A DNA stretch of 62,972 nt from an uncultured Bacteroidales bacterium. GTDB lineage: Bacteria; Bacteroidota; Bacteroidia; Bacteroidales; UBA932. How positions within the stretch are numbered: the stretch's first letter is position 1; each line of letters begins with the position of its first letter. The translations under genes were made by a program, and so were the position numbers. The notes below the pieces were generated by a model, which had not been told where the DNA came from, made no database searches, and saw nothing but the letters and a program-made list of their open reading frames with translations. Below are positions 50,056 to 59,145 of this stretch, piece after piece. The stretch covers positions 1 to 62,972 of the forward strand of contig ONQP01000006.1 in the NCBI GenBank assembly GCA_900319975.1, read 5' to 3'.

Positions 50056-51421
50056 GATGCTGAAAATGGCGGCCACGGCCGTCCTGATGGCCGTGATGGC
50101 CCTGCCTTCGTCCGCCCAGAAATACCGCGGCGTCGTCGACAAATCCGTCGCCCTCGTGGGCGGCGAGATGATCAGTCTCTCCGATGTGGAGGCCGAGGCC
50201 CAGGCGCTGCGCGCCCAGGGCCTGCCCGCCGACCGCTGCCAGATCCTCGAGAGCATGATGCAGGCCAAGCTGTTCGTGGCCCAGGCGCGCGTGGACTCCC
50301 TGACGCTGAACCAGGACAATGCCAACGCCCAGCTGGAGCAGTATGTCGCCCAGCTGCTGACCCGCGCCGGCGGCCAGGACCAGCTGGAGGAATACCTCGG
50401 CAAGCCGCTCTACAAGCTCCGTCAGGAGTGGCGCCAGCAGATCGAGGAGCAGACCCTCGCGCAGCAGGAGCAGCGGGAGATCGCCACCCGGATTCCCGAA
50501 CTGACCCCTTACGACGTCAAGCAATATCTCGACACGGCTTCGACGGCTTCGCTGCCGATCGTGCCGATCAAATACCAGATGAGCCAGATCTGCGTCTATC
50601 CCGACCGGGAGGCCGCGGCGATCGCCGTCAAGGAGCGCCTGCTCTCCATCCGGGAGCGCATCCTCAACGGTGAGCGTTTCGCCACGCTGGCCCGCCTCTA
50701 TTCCGAAGACCCGGGCAGCGCCCGCAAGGGCGGCGAGCTGGGCATGGCCTCCAAGTCCATCTTCTGGCCCGCCTTCTCGGATGCGGCGATGGCCCTCCGG
50801 CCCGGCAACATCTCCCAGATCGTGGAGACCCCGGACGGCTTCCATATCATCGAGGTCCTGCAGAAGCAGGGAGACATGTTCAACGCCCGCCACATCCTGA
50901 TCAAGCCCAGCTACACGTCCGCCGACCAGGAGAAGGCGTTCCACCGGCTGGACAGCATCCGGACGGCGATCCTGGACAGCACGATCACCTTCGAGACGGC
51001 GGCCCGCTTCTTCTCGGAGGACCCTGCCACCCGCACCAACGGCGGCCAGATGGCCGACCCGGAGACCGGCTCCGCCTATTTCGAGATCGACCAGCTCAAG
51101 CCGCAGGACTATGCGGCCGTCAAGGGCCTGAAGGTCGGCGAGGTGTCCGAGCCGATCGAGTCGCTCGACAACGAAGGCCGTAACGGCAACCTGGTCTACA
51201 AGATCGTCCGCCTGGACCGGATCATCCCGGCGCACCCGGCTTCGTTCGAGACGGACTACACCGAATTGCTGGGCCTGGTCCAGAACGAGAAGATCACGGA
51301 AGCCATCGACGACTTCCTGGACGAAAAGATCAAGAGCAGCTATATCGTCATAGATCCCCTGTTCGGGGACTGTGAGTTCTCCCGCAAAGGATGGTCCACC
51401 CGAGTCAGAAAAGACGATTGA
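50045..51421 (+). CDS. surA: Periplasmic peptidyl-prolyl isomerase/chaperone SurA
   Basis: The product is 458 aa with signal peptide ('ALPSSAQK'). The N-terminal chaperone domain ('LVGGEMISLSDVEAEAQAL') is followed by two parvulin domains: 'GERFATLARLYSEDPGSARK' with 'GGELGM' and 'NGGQMADP' with the following 'ETGSAYFEIDQL'. It escorts outer-membrane proteins to the assembly machinery. The OstA-like gene begins 31 nt before the surA stop, so the operon is translationally coupled. Confidence 0.92.
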   Translation: MKNKMLKMAATAVLMAVMALPSSAQKYRGVVDKSVALVGGEMISLSDVEAEAQALRAQGLPADRCQILESMMQAKLFVAQARVDSLTLNQDNANAQLEQYVAQLLTRAGGQDQLEEYLGKPLYKLRQEWRQQIEEQTLAQQEQREIATRIPELTPYDVKQYLDTASTASLPIVPIKYQMSQICVYPDREAAAIAVKERLLSIRERILNGERFATLARLYSEDPGSARKGGELGMASKSIFWPAFSDAAMALRPGNISQIVETPDGFHIIEVLQKQGDMFNARHILIKPSYTSADQEKAFHRLDSIRTAILDSTITFETAARFFSEDPATRTNGGQMADPETGSAYFEIDQLKPQDYAAVKGLKVGEVSEPIESLDNEGRNGNLVYKIVRLDRIIPAHPASFETDYTELLGLVQNEKITEAIDDFLDEKIKSSYIVIDPLFGDCEFSRKGWSTRVRKDD

Positions 51422-53979
51422 TCCTCTTCGCGGCCTTCCTGCTCGCCGCGCTGCCCCTGTCTGCCCAAAGCAGTTCCGGGCAGACGGATTCTTTGGTACG
51501 TTTGCTCAACGCCCGCTATCTGGAGCAGGTGGAGACGGGCGGCCGGATGGCGCGCAGGGCCGTCGAACCGACTTTCCTGCATAACGGCACCTACCTGTCC
51601 TGCGATTCGGCCCTCTGGCACGTAGACGACAAGATCATCAACTGTTTCGGCCACGTCCGGCTCACCCAGGGCGAGTCGGTGCTGACCAGCGAGAAGCTGG
51701 ACTATCTCATCGACGAGAGCCTCGCCCAGTTCCGCGGGGCGGTGGTCGAGCTGCGCAACCGGCAGGAGAACGTCCTGCGCACGCGCATCCTGGATTACAA
51801 CACGAAGGACAGCCTCGCCATTTTCCGTGGCGGCGCCGCGATGATGAGCTCCGACGGGCAGATCATCGAGAGTGACGAAGGGACCTACGCCAACGCGCAG
51901 GGCCTTTTCACTTTCTCCGGCAACGTCAATATGTTCACGGACTCCGTCTTCGTGCGCACGAGCCTGCTCGATTATGAATCCAAGACCGAACGGGCGGATT
52001 TCCGCGCGCCCATCGATTTCTGGAAGGAGGAGAACATGCTCTCGGCCGGCAAGGGCTGGTACGAGCGCCGCGAGGACACCTTCTTCTTCCAGGAAGCCGT
52101 CCACGGCCTCGGCGAGACGGCGGAGTCGTGGAGTGACACGCTTTTCTATTTCCGGCGTCCCAACGACGTCCTGATGCTGGGCAGCGTCCAGATCCAGGAC
52201 CAGAGCCGCAAGGTGGCGGCGATGGGCGACCGCTTGCAATATGTCGATTCGCTGGCGCGCGTGACGCTGGAGGAGCGCGCTTCCGCGGCCCTGTGGGACG
52301 ACGGACGCGAGCAGCCCGACACGACCTACCTGGGCGCGCAGCGCTTCATCTACTGGACGGTTCCGCGCTGCGACGTGGACGAGCAGGAAGTCAAGCTGGC
52401 CGAGAAACGGCGGGAAGAAATGCTGGGCGACCCGGTCTCGGAATACCGCCGCAGGGCGTCGAAGGAGGCCGCGGAGGCCCGCGAAGCGGCCTTGCGCGAC
52501 GATCCGATGGCCCAGGCGCAGCGGCAGGGCCAGATGGCGCGGCGCAACGCGGCCGCCGGACGGAAGCCCGGAGAGCCCGGACAGCCCGCGCCCGGTGCCG
52601 CTCCGGCAGCCCAGCCTGCGCCTGCCGCAGACTCGCTGGCCGCCTCCGACAGCCTCGTGCTGTCCGACAGTCTTGCCCTGGCAGCCGATACGCTGCAGAC
52701 CGTGGCCGACACCCTGCCGCCGCCCAAGGATACGACCAAGATCGGTTTCCTCCTTTCCCGCGGCGACGTCCGCATTTTCCGCAAGGACATGCAGGTCCGT
52801 TGCGACTCCCTGCGTTACAGCGACCTCGATTCCATCGCCCGGCTCTACAAGGATCCGGTCGTGTGGAACGAAGAGCGGCGCCAGTACAACTCCGACAGCC
52901 TCTTCGTCCTGATCCGCAACGACAGGATGGAGCGGGCCAACCTCCTGTCCAACGCTTTCATCCATACGGAAGAGCCGGGCGGCTATTTCGACCAGATCAA
53001 GAGCACGGACGTGATCGCGTATTTCAGTGATTCCACCTCGCTGCGCCGCTTCGACGCGCTGGGCGGGGTCACGGCCCTGATCTATCTGGAGGAGAACGAA
53101 ACCATCGCCACCGTCAACCGGACGGAGAGCAAGATGATGATGGCGACCTTCGACGGCGAGGGTAACATCGAGCATGTCTACAATTTCGATTCGCCCAAGA
53201 GCGACGCCTATCCGGTGGTCCAGCTCCCGGCCGCCGACCACAAGCTGCGCGGCTTCAACTGGCAGCCCGAGCGGCGTCCCAAGGATAAGTTCGACGTGAC
53301 GTCGATGGTGGTCCGGGATTCCGAGCGGGAGGCCTATGAGGCGCACCCGAAGACGACGTTCAAACAGACGGACATCTATTTCCCGGGACATATGGCCGAG
53401 CTCTATGCCGGGCTGGAAGCGGCCCGGACCAGGCGCAACCGGCCGGAGCCCGAAGCGGGGCCGCTTTCGGACGGCCCCGTGGCCGCGGATACGCTTCAGA
53501 CCGTGACAGACAGCCTTTCCTTCCGGCGCGATTCGCTGTCGGTGGTGCGGGACAGCATCCGGACGTTCCTGCCGGACAGCCTGCGGGGCAGCCTGCCGGA
53601 TTCGCTCCGGACCGGGGCCGGCGAAGTGACCGAACCCGGCGACACGACGACCTACATGTCCGACCGCGAACTCAGGCGCGCCCTGCGCATCGCGCGCCGC
53701 GACGCCCGCTGGGCGGAGCTGGACGCGCGCGACGCCGCCAAGGCGAAGGCCAAGGAGGAGCGCAAGGCGGCCCGCCAGGCGCGCCGCGCCGCGCGTGCCG
53801 CGGCTCACGCCAGGAGACAGAAAGATATTGATGCGGCCAAGCTGCAGAAATACATAGAACGCTATCAAAAACAGAAAGAGCGCCATGAAGCAAGAAAACA
53901 AAAACCTGTCCCTTCCGGAGAACGCGCACCGGCCCCTGAAGCCGGGGGAGAGCTACCAACCCCTCCTGAAGGCGAATGA
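51391..53979 (+). CDS. OstA-like (LptA/LptD N-terminal-like) protein
   Basis: The product is 862 aa with signal peptide ('AALPLSAQS'). Residues ~35-230 match the OstA/LptA beta-jellyroll ('TLHNGT'-like 'EPTFLHNGTYLSCDSALW', 'CFGHVRLTQGESVLTSEKLD', 'GLFTFSGNVNMFTDSVFV'), which in Gram-negatives carries LPS across the periplasm. Further OstA-like repeats appear at ~470-600. Low-complexity Ala/Pro and Asp/Ser/Leu stretches lie near ~380-430 and ~700-760. The C-terminus is a very basic Lys/Arg-rich helix. It overlaps the following OPT gene by 95 nt in another frame. Confidence 0.82.
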   Translation: MVHPSQKRRLILFAAFLLAALPLSAQSSSGQTDSLVRLLNARYLEQVETGGRMARRAVEPTFLHNGTYLSCDSALWHVDDKIINCFGHVRLTQGESVLTSEKLDYLIDESLAQFRGAVVELRNRQENVLRTRILDYNTKDSLAIFRGGAAMMSSDGQIIESDEGTYANAQGLFTFSGNVNMFTDSVFVRTSLLDYESKTERADFRAPIDFWKEENMLSAGKGWYERREDTFFFQEAVHGLGETAESWSDTLFYFRRPNDVLMLGSVQIQDQSRKVAAMGDRLQYVDSLARVTLEERASAALWDDGREQPDTTYLGAQRFIYWTVPRCDVDEQEVKLAEKRREEMLGDPVSEYRRRASKEAAEAREAALRDDPMAQAQRQGQMARRNAAAGRKPGEPGQPAPGAAPAAQPAPAADSLAASDSLVLSDSLALAADTLQTVADTLPPPKDTTKIGFLLSRGDVRIFRKDMQVRCDSLRYSDLDSIARLYKDPVVWNEERRQYNSDSLFVLIRNDRMERANLLSNAFIHTEEPGGYFDQIKSTDVIAYFSDSTSLRRFDALGGVTALIYLEENETIATVNRTESKMMMATFDGEGNIEHVYNFDSPKSDAYPVVQLPAADHKLRGFNWQPERRPKDKFDVTSMVVRDSEREAYEAHPKTTFKQTDIYFPGHMAELYAGLEAARTRRNRPEPEAGPLSDGPVAADTLQTVTDSLSFRRDSLSVVRDSIRTFLPDSLRGSLPDSLRTGAGEVTEPGDTTTYMSDRELRRALRIARRDARWAELDARDAAKAKAKEERKAARQARRAARAAAHARRQKDIDAAKLQKYIERYQKQKERHEARKQKPVPSGERAPAPEAGGELPTPPEGE

Positions 53980-55882
53980 GAAGCCGCTGGAGGTCACGCC
54001 TTATAGCGTGACCGTTGGCCTGTTGATGACCATCCTCTTTTCCGCCGCCGCGGCCTACCTCGGGCTGAAGGTCGGCCAGGTCTTCGAGGCAGCCATCCCG
54101 ATCGCCATCATCGCCGTGGGTCTGACCGGCGCCCTGAAGAAAGTGGGCGGCCTGGGACAGAACGTCATCATCCAGAGCATCGGAGCCTGCTCCGGCGTGG
54201 TGGTGGCGGGCGCCATCTTCACCCTCCCGGCCATCTACATCCTCGGCCTGGACGTCAACTTCTGGCAGATGTTCCTGAGCTCGATGCTCGGCGGTTTCCT
54301 CGGCATCCTGTTCCTCATCCCGTTCCGCAAGTACTTCGTGCAGGAGATGCACGGCAAATATCCTTTCCCCGAAGCGACGGCCACTACGCAGGTGCTCGTC
54401 AGCGGCGAGGGCGGCGGCAAGAGCGCCCGCACCCTGCTGGCCGCCGGCCTGATCGGCGGTCTGTACGACTTCGTGGTCGCCACCTTCGGCGCCTGGGCCG
54501 AGACGCTCAGCACCACGGTGATGCACTGGGGCCAGGTGGTTTCCGACAAGGCCAAGGTGGTGCTCAAGCTCAACACCGGCGCCGCCGTGCTCGGCCTGGG
54601 CTACATCGTCGGCCTCAAGTACTCCTTCATCATCTGCTGCGGCTCCTTCCTCGTGTGGCTCGTCATCATCCCGCTGATGAACCTCATCTGGGGCGGCAAC
54701 GTCATCGACCTGATGGGTACGGGCATTTCCCAGACCATCGCCGAGATGTCCCCGGACCAGATTTTCCGTGAATACGCCCGCCACATCGGCATCGGCGGCA
54801 TCGCCACGGCCGGCATCATCGGCATCATCCGGAGCGCCGGTGTGATCAAGAGCGCGGTGGGCCTCGCCACCAGCGAGTTCAAGCGCAAGGGCGGCGCCGC
54901 GGCCGGGCAGGCCGAGCGCACGCAGCAGGATCTCCCGATGAAGACGGTCGTCTGGGGCATCGCCATCGCCCTGCTCGCCGTGTTCGCCTTCTTCGCCTTC
55001 GGCGGCATGGTCCACACGGTCTGGCAGGCCCTCGTCGGCCTCGTGATCGTGGCGGTGATCGCCTTCCTCTTCACGACGGTGGCCGCCAATGCCATCGCCA
55101 TCGTGGGCACGAACCCGGTGAGCGGCATGACCATCATGACGCTGATCATCACCGCCCTCGTGCTCGTGGCCGTGGGCCTGAAGGGCAATGCGGGCATGGT
55201 GGCCGCGATGGTCATCGGCGGCGTGGTCTGCACGGCGCTGAGCACCGCCGGCGGCCTGATCACCGACTTCAAGATCGGCTACTGGGTCGGCACGACGCCG
55301 AAGAAGCAGGAAGCCTGGAAATTCGTCGGCATCGCCGTGGCGGCCGCGACCGTGGGCGGCGTGATGCTGATCCTCAACAAGACCTACGGCTTCACGGGCG
55401 ACGGCGCCCTGGTGGCCCCGCAGGCCAACGCGATGGCGGCCGTGATCCAGCCGATGATGAGCGGCGGCAGCGCCCCCTGGCTTCTCTATGGCATCGGCGC
55501 GCTGATCGCCATCCTGCTGACCGTCTTCAAGGTGCCGGCCCTCGCTTTCTGCCTGGGCATGTTCATCCCGATCGACCTCAACCTTCCGCTGCTGCTCGGC
55601 GGCGCCATCTCCTGGTTCGTCAGCACCCGCAGCAAGGACGCGGCCGTCAACACGGCGCGTCAGGAGAAGGGCACGCTCATCGCCAGTGGCTTCATCGCCG
55701 GCGGTGCGCTGATGGGTGTGGTCTCGGCCATCCTCAAGTTCGCGAAGGTGGACTGGTTCCTGACGGACTGGAACACCGTCGGCGCAGGCCGCGCAGCATC
55801 CGGCGCGGAGGCCATCGCCATCGTGCCGTTGATCGGTATCTGCGTCTATATGATCGTGTCCTCGATGCGGAAACAGGACTAG
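53885..55882 (+). CDS. OPT-family oligopeptide transporter
   Basis: The product is 665 aa with about 15 membrane segments. It shows the OPT motifs 'LTPYSV'-like 'EVTPYSVTVGLLMTILFSAA', 'YLGLKVGQVFEAAIPIAI' and 'HGKYPFPEATATTQVLVSGE'. The N-terminal cytoplasmic segment 'LPENAHRPLKPGESYQPLL' is also typical, which supports the start at 53885 despite the 95-nt overlap with the previous gene. Function: proton-driven uptake of peptides or metal-peptide complexes. It is convergent with the AraC-type regulator (4-bp overlap of stops). Confidence 0.9.
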   Translation: MKQENKNLSLPENAHRPLKPGESYQPLLKANEKPLEVTPYSVTVGLLMTILFSAAAAYLGLKVGQVFEAAIPIAIIAVGLTGALKKVGGLGQNVIIQSIGACSGVVVAGAIFTLPAIYILGLDVNFWQMFLSSMLGGFLGILFLIPFRKYFVQEMHGKYPFPEATATTQVLVSGEGGGKSARTLLAAGLIGGLYDFVVATFGAWAETLSTTVMHWGQVVSDKAKVVLKLNTGAAVLGLGYIVGLKYSFIICCGSFLVWLVIIPLMNLIWGGNVIDLMGTGISQTIAEMSPDQIFREYARHIGIGGIATAGIIGIIRSAGVIKSAVGLATSEFKRKGGAAAGQAERTQQDLPMKTVVWGIAIALLAVFAFFAFGGMVHTVWQALVGLVIVAVIAFLFTTVAANAIAIVGTNPVSGMTIMTLIITALVLVAVGLKGNAGMVAAMVIGGVVCTALSTAGGLITDFKIGYWVGTTPKKQEAWKFVGIAVAAATVGGVMLILNKTYGFTGDGALVAPQANAMAAVIQPMMSGGSAPWLLYGIGALIAILLTVFKVPALAFCLGMFIPIDLNLPLLLGGAISWFVSTRSKDAAVNTARQEKGTLIASGFIAGGALMGVVSAILKFAKVDWFLTDWNTVGAGRAASGAEAIAIVPLIGICVYMIVSSMRKQD

Positions 55883-57573
55883 TTTCCTTTCCTGTCTCCC
55901 AGCTTGCCGGCCAGCCACTCTCCAGGTGTCTGGCCGGTCAGCGTTTTGAAGTTGCGGAAGAAGGAGGCCTCGCTCGCGAAGCCGGATTCTTCCACGACAT
56001 CAGACACTTTCCGGTCGGGGTTGTCCAACAGCCACCGCTGCACATAGCGGACGCGGTAGCGGTTCACGAAGTCGTTGAACGTGCCGCCGTGGAGGTTGTT
56101 GATGCAGGAAGAAATGTAGGTGACGTTGGTGCCCAGGCGCTGCGCCACGTCCAGGATCTTGAGGTTCTGCTGGCGGAAGAGTTCTTCGTCCTCCATCAGC
56201 GCGACGACCTTGTCGATCAGCTCCTGGGCGGCCTTGTCCGGGGCGGACTCCTGCGGGGCGGCCGGCTTCCGCCTGCGGCGCAGCAGCGCGCCGGCCAGCA
56301 GCCCGAGGACACCGGCGCCCAGCAGGGCCAGCAGGACGGTCTGCCAGGCGGACGTCCGTGCCACGGGGGCCATGTCTTCCGGCGTGAGGAGGAAAGCGGC
56401 CTTGATCGGCATGAAATTCATCTCCGCGCTCGCCGGGCCGCCGCCGGCCAGGAAGAAACGTCCGTCGGAGAGCAGCGCGGCAGGCAGCAGGCCTGCGTCG
56501 ATCGGATCCGTCTTGAAGAACGTCACGGCGGCCGTGCCGCCCTTCAGGGCCGCTTCGTATTCGATGCGGATGAAAAAGGAACAGGGCAGGCTGGGCAGAT
56601 AGAGCCAGGCCTGCCGGGCGGCACGGTTCACGTAGAAGCAGTAGCTGGTCCGGAAAGAGTCGCGCTGGAGCTCCTCTACGGTCGGGATGGGATAATCGGT
56701 CTCCAGCAGGGTGAGACGCTCGTTGCGCAGCAGGGCGATGCGGACTTCCGCGCTGTCGCGCCGGACGGGGATGAGATAGGAATAGTCACCGGTCGCCAGG
56801 TCTCCGATGGCGTACAGCTCCGGCGAGAAGAATCCGCCCGGAAGGGGCAGGGGGCTGTATTCCTCGAAGAGCGGATCCCGGAAAGCGTCTCCGCGGAGAC
56901 GGTCCGTCAGCAGGTCGCAGGGATCGCCATGGGGGTCGTGGGTGGCGAAGATGATGGCGTTGTCCGGTGCCGTCGGGAAAATATAGGGTTGCGTGCGCTG
57001 GACCGAAGATTCCTTGAATTCGTCGAAGATGCCGCCCGGCGTATAGAGCCCGATCGCATCGTCAGCATACCAGTTGCCGCTTACTGCCACGGTCCCGTTC
57101 GGAAGCTCCACCGCGTTGGGACAGGCGCGCTTGCAGTCCAGGATGGGGAGCGACTCGAAGCGGTGCTCGGAGGGAATGTAGCGCTCGACGCCCCAGCTCT
57201 GGCCGATGCCGAAGTCTTCGCCGCAGCCGCCGCCGACCAGGATGTCGCCGGAGGCGAGCCGGGTGCCGAAGCCGGCGGCATGGTTGTAGAACATCGGGAC
57301 CAGATGCCATTGGCCCATCGAGAAATATTCGGCGGTCTTGGTGGGTGTGAAGCCCGTCGTGTATCCGCCGAAGGCGACCAGTTCTCCGTTCACTTCGCAG
57401 ATGCTGTGCATCGAACGCGGGATGTTGAGGTCCGGCAGGCGCTCGACCCGCATCTTCTTGACCGGCGTGCCGGTCGCCAGGATGTCTTTTTCAGGATCGG
57501 AAGACTGCGGAATGGCCTGCGTGCAGGGCGCGAGCAGCAGGGCGGAGAGCAGGCAGGGCAAGAGGTATCTCAT
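55879..57573 (-). CDS. Membrane-bound AraC-type regulator with periplasmic propeller-like sensor
   Basis: The product is 564 aa. It has a signal peptide ('LLLAPCTQAI'). Residues ~38-400 form a repetitive beta domain with kelch-like blades ('LVAFGGYTTGFTPTKTAEY', 'ILVGGGCGEDFGIGQSWGVE', 'TVAVSGNWYADDAIGLY', 'GRFFLAGGGP'). One membrane segment follows at ~410-430, then a cytoplasmic AraC HTH at ~470-555 ('LKILDVAQRLGTNVTYISSC', 'VSDVVEESGFASEASFFRNF'). The plan is that of a one-component transmembrane regulator. The sensor is paralogous to the C-terminal 370 residues of the lipoprotein at 59146. Four copies of a short repeat lie immediately upstream of its start. Confidence 0.85.
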   Translation of the reverse strand: MRYLLPCLLSALLLAPCTQAIPQSSDPEKDILATGTPVKKMRVERLPDLNIPRSMHSICEVNGELVAFGGYTTGFTPTKTAEYFSMGQWHLVPMFYNHAAGFGTRLASGDILVGGGCGEDFGIGQSWGVERYIPSEHRFESLPILDCKRACPNAVELPNGTVAVSGNWYADDAIGLYTPGGIFDEFKESSVQRTQPYIFPTAPDNAIIFATHDPHGDPCDLLTDRLRGDAFRDPLFEEYSPLPLPGGFFSPELYAIGDLATGDYSYLIPVRRDSAEVRIALLRNERLTLLETDYPIPTVEELQRDSFRTSYCFYVNRAARQAWLYLPSLPCSFFIRIEYEAALKGGTAAVTFFKTDPIDAGLLPAALLSDGRFFLAGGGPASAEMNFMPIKAAFLLTPEDMAPVARTSAWQTVLLALLGAGVLGLLAGALLRRRRKPAAPQESAPDKAAQELIDKVVALMEDEELFRQQNLKILDVAQRLGTNVTYISSCINNLHGGTFNDFVNRYRVRYVQRWLLDNPDRKVSDVVEESGFASEASFFRNFKTLTGQTPGEWLAGKLGDRKGN

Positions 57574-57577
57574 CGTG

Positions 57578-57651
57578 TCTCAAATGGTTAGAAATCTCAA
57601 AATTAGAAATACTTCTCTCAAAAATCGGAATTTACTCTCAAAATTACAAAT
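57578..57651. repeat. Four tandem copies of TCTCAAAATTAGAAAT-type repeat (candidate operator)
   Basis: Copies begin at 57578, 57595, 57616 and 57636 (spacings 17, 21 and 20 nt). Copy 2 is TCTCAAAATTAGAAAT; copy 4 is TCTCAAAATTACAAAT; copies 1 and 3 carry small insertions. The array lies 4-78 nt upstream of the AraC-type regulator start, in an AT-rich island between GC-rich genes. Near-helical phasing fits multiple binding sites for an AraC-like protein. Confidence 0.6.
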
Positions 57652-57816
57652 CTACAAGAATTTTTCTTTTCGATGGCGAGGGGCGTTGTATGCATCTGAG
57701 GGCCAATTCTTTCGGTTTTTGTTGATTTTGACAGTCGGTTTCTATGATTTGACTTTGTCCTGCCCTGCGGAAATGCGAACTTTGATTCCAGCATAACCCA
57801 TAGACCACCTTGAAAC

Positions 57817-57957
57817 ATGAAACGATTCTCCTTTAATCCTGACGCCGTCGGCCGCCACCATCCCCGTGGCGGCCGCGCAAGGCGCAGCACGTTCCGGCCA
57901 GCGGCCTCCGTGCGCGTTGCACTTCAATCCGACACAACCACTACAAATGTCCTATAA
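57817..57957 (+). other. Candidate leader ORF with internal perfect hairpin
   Basis: ATG at 57817 opens 46 codons ending in TAA at 57955-57957; the peptide is Arg-rich (begins MKRFSFNPDAVG) and its end overlaps the start of the small peptide gene at 57947. Inside is an exact inverted repeat GGCCGCCAC (57850-57858)/GTGGCGGCC (57866-57874) with a 7-nt loop. It may be an untranslated leader with a regulatory stem-loop, or a translated leader peptide. The rest of 57652-57816 has no gene; a TATGATTTG-like -7 candidate at about 57743-57751 is weak. Confidence 0.35.
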
Positions 57958-58108
57958 TCCTATGCAAGAGCGTCTTCTTTCCTACATGTCTCCCCGGCAG
58001 GCCTATGAGAAGCCTTCCGTCGAAGTGATTGAAATGGTCCCTGAGTCCATCATTGCCGCCTCCGGCGATGCGCCGGACATGGCACCCGGTTGGGAGTGGA
58101 ATTTTTAA
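57947..58108 (+). CDS. Small peptide of 53 aa (unknown; possible secreted or processed peptide)
   Basis: The peptide begins MSYNPMQERLLSYMSPRQAY, then 'EKPSVEVIEMVPESIIAASG', and ends 'DAPDMAPGWEWNF'. The pattern of a short leader followed by 'KPxVEVIEx' and a C-terminal tail rich in Asp, Pro, Gly and Trp after 'AASG' recalls short unannotated Bacteroidota genes that precede lipoprotein operons, but I cannot name a family. It lies 22 nt upstream of a fimbrillin-like lipoprotein gene on the same strand. It has no signal peptide in the ordinary sense; 'AASG' could be a cleavage site (inference). Confidence 0.55.
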   Translation: MSYNPMQERLLSYMSPRQAYEKPSVEVIEMVPESIIAASGDAPDMAPGWEWNF

Positions 58109-58130
58109 CGAACCAAATGAAGTTTGAACC

Positions 58131-59129
58131 ATGAGAAAAGCAGTATTTTCCATTGTCCCGACGGCCATTGCCATCCTCGCTTTCAGTGCCTGCGACAAGC
58201 AGCAGCTCCCGGTCAGCCGGGAAGGGACCCCGTTGACGATCAGCGCCACGGTCGGCGCGCAGACCAAGACCGCCTATTCCTATGATTCTGAATCCGGGGT
58301 GATGGACGTCACCTGGCGGGAAGAGGAGTCCATCTCCGTCATCTCGTTCGATGAATCCGGCATCACGGCCATCGACAACTTCACTTCCACCGGAGAGGAA
58401 GGCCGCGACAAGGCCGACTTCACCGGCACGTGGACCGGCAATCCCGGCGACCGGGTGATCTGCCTTTATCCGGCCCTTTCCACCTCGGCGGGAAGCAAGC
58501 TGTTCGGCACCGTCTCCGAGGGAGACGCTTCCATCTCGCTGAACTCCCTGACGAGTTCCGTGGGGAAGATCGTCAAGGACACCCCGTCCAGCCTGGCGGG
58601 CGCCGACGTGATGGTGGGCGACGTCGTGATTTCCGAAAGCACGGCGTCCGTGGACCTGGTCCGCCAGATCTGCGTGTTCCGGCTCACGGTGACCTGCTCG
58701 ACAACTGCGTGGTATGACGACTATTACGAGCGGGTCAGTACCGTCAAGATTTCCGTGGACAACGGCGGCACCCCGGCCGTCATCGCGACCGCCGGCGCGC
58801 TCGGCGTGACGACGGACACCTATACCGGATCGTTCGTCGCTACCTCCTACGGGACCATAAAATTCACGCTCAACGACTTCTACAGCAGTGACCTGAACAC
58901 CAGCGGCGGCCCGAAAACGCAGGTGTTCTATGCGCCGATCTTCTCCGAAGGAGACCTGGAGGAAGGATATACGCTCCGTTTCCATTATGGCGGACGTTCC
59001 AGGGAAGGTTGGGGCGCTTCGTGGGAAAGTGTCGAGACGTTCGGCGGCGGATGCGTGCAGAACAAGTCCGTCACCGAGAAGAGAACCCTCGAAAAGGGTA
59101 AGATATATGGCTTTACAATGACTATCTGA
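58131..59129 (+). CDS. Fimbrillin-like lipoprotein
   Basis: The product is 332 aa with lipobox 'LAFSACDKQQ'. The N-terminal region 'LTISATVGAQTKTAYSYDSE' and 'GVMDVTWREEESISVISFD' is the conserved fimbrillin/FimA-Mfa-like start. A middle 'FTGTWTGNPGDRVICLYPA' and the end 'RTLEKGKIYGFTMTI' follow, the latter being a plausible donor or acceptor strand. It lies between the small peptide gene and the Big_2-propeller lipoprotein and likely forms part of the same surface system. Confidence 0.75.
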   Translation: MRKAVFSIVPTAIAILAFSACDKQQLPVSREGTPLTISATVGAQTKTAYSYDSESGVMDVTWREEESISVISFDESGITAIDNFTSTGEEGRDKADFTGTWTGNPGDRVICLYPALSTSAGSKLFGTVSEGDASISLNSLTSSVGKIVKDTPSSLAGADVMVGDVVISESTASVDLVRQICVFRLTVTCSTTAWYDDYYERVSTVKISVDNGGTPAVIATAGALGVTTDTYTGSFVATSYGTIKFTLNDFYSSDLNTSGGPKTQVFYAPIFSEGDLEEGYTLRFHYGGRSREGWGASWESVETFGGGCVQNKSVTEKRTLEKGKIYGFTMTI

Positions 59130-59145
59130 TCATACAGTTACAGCA

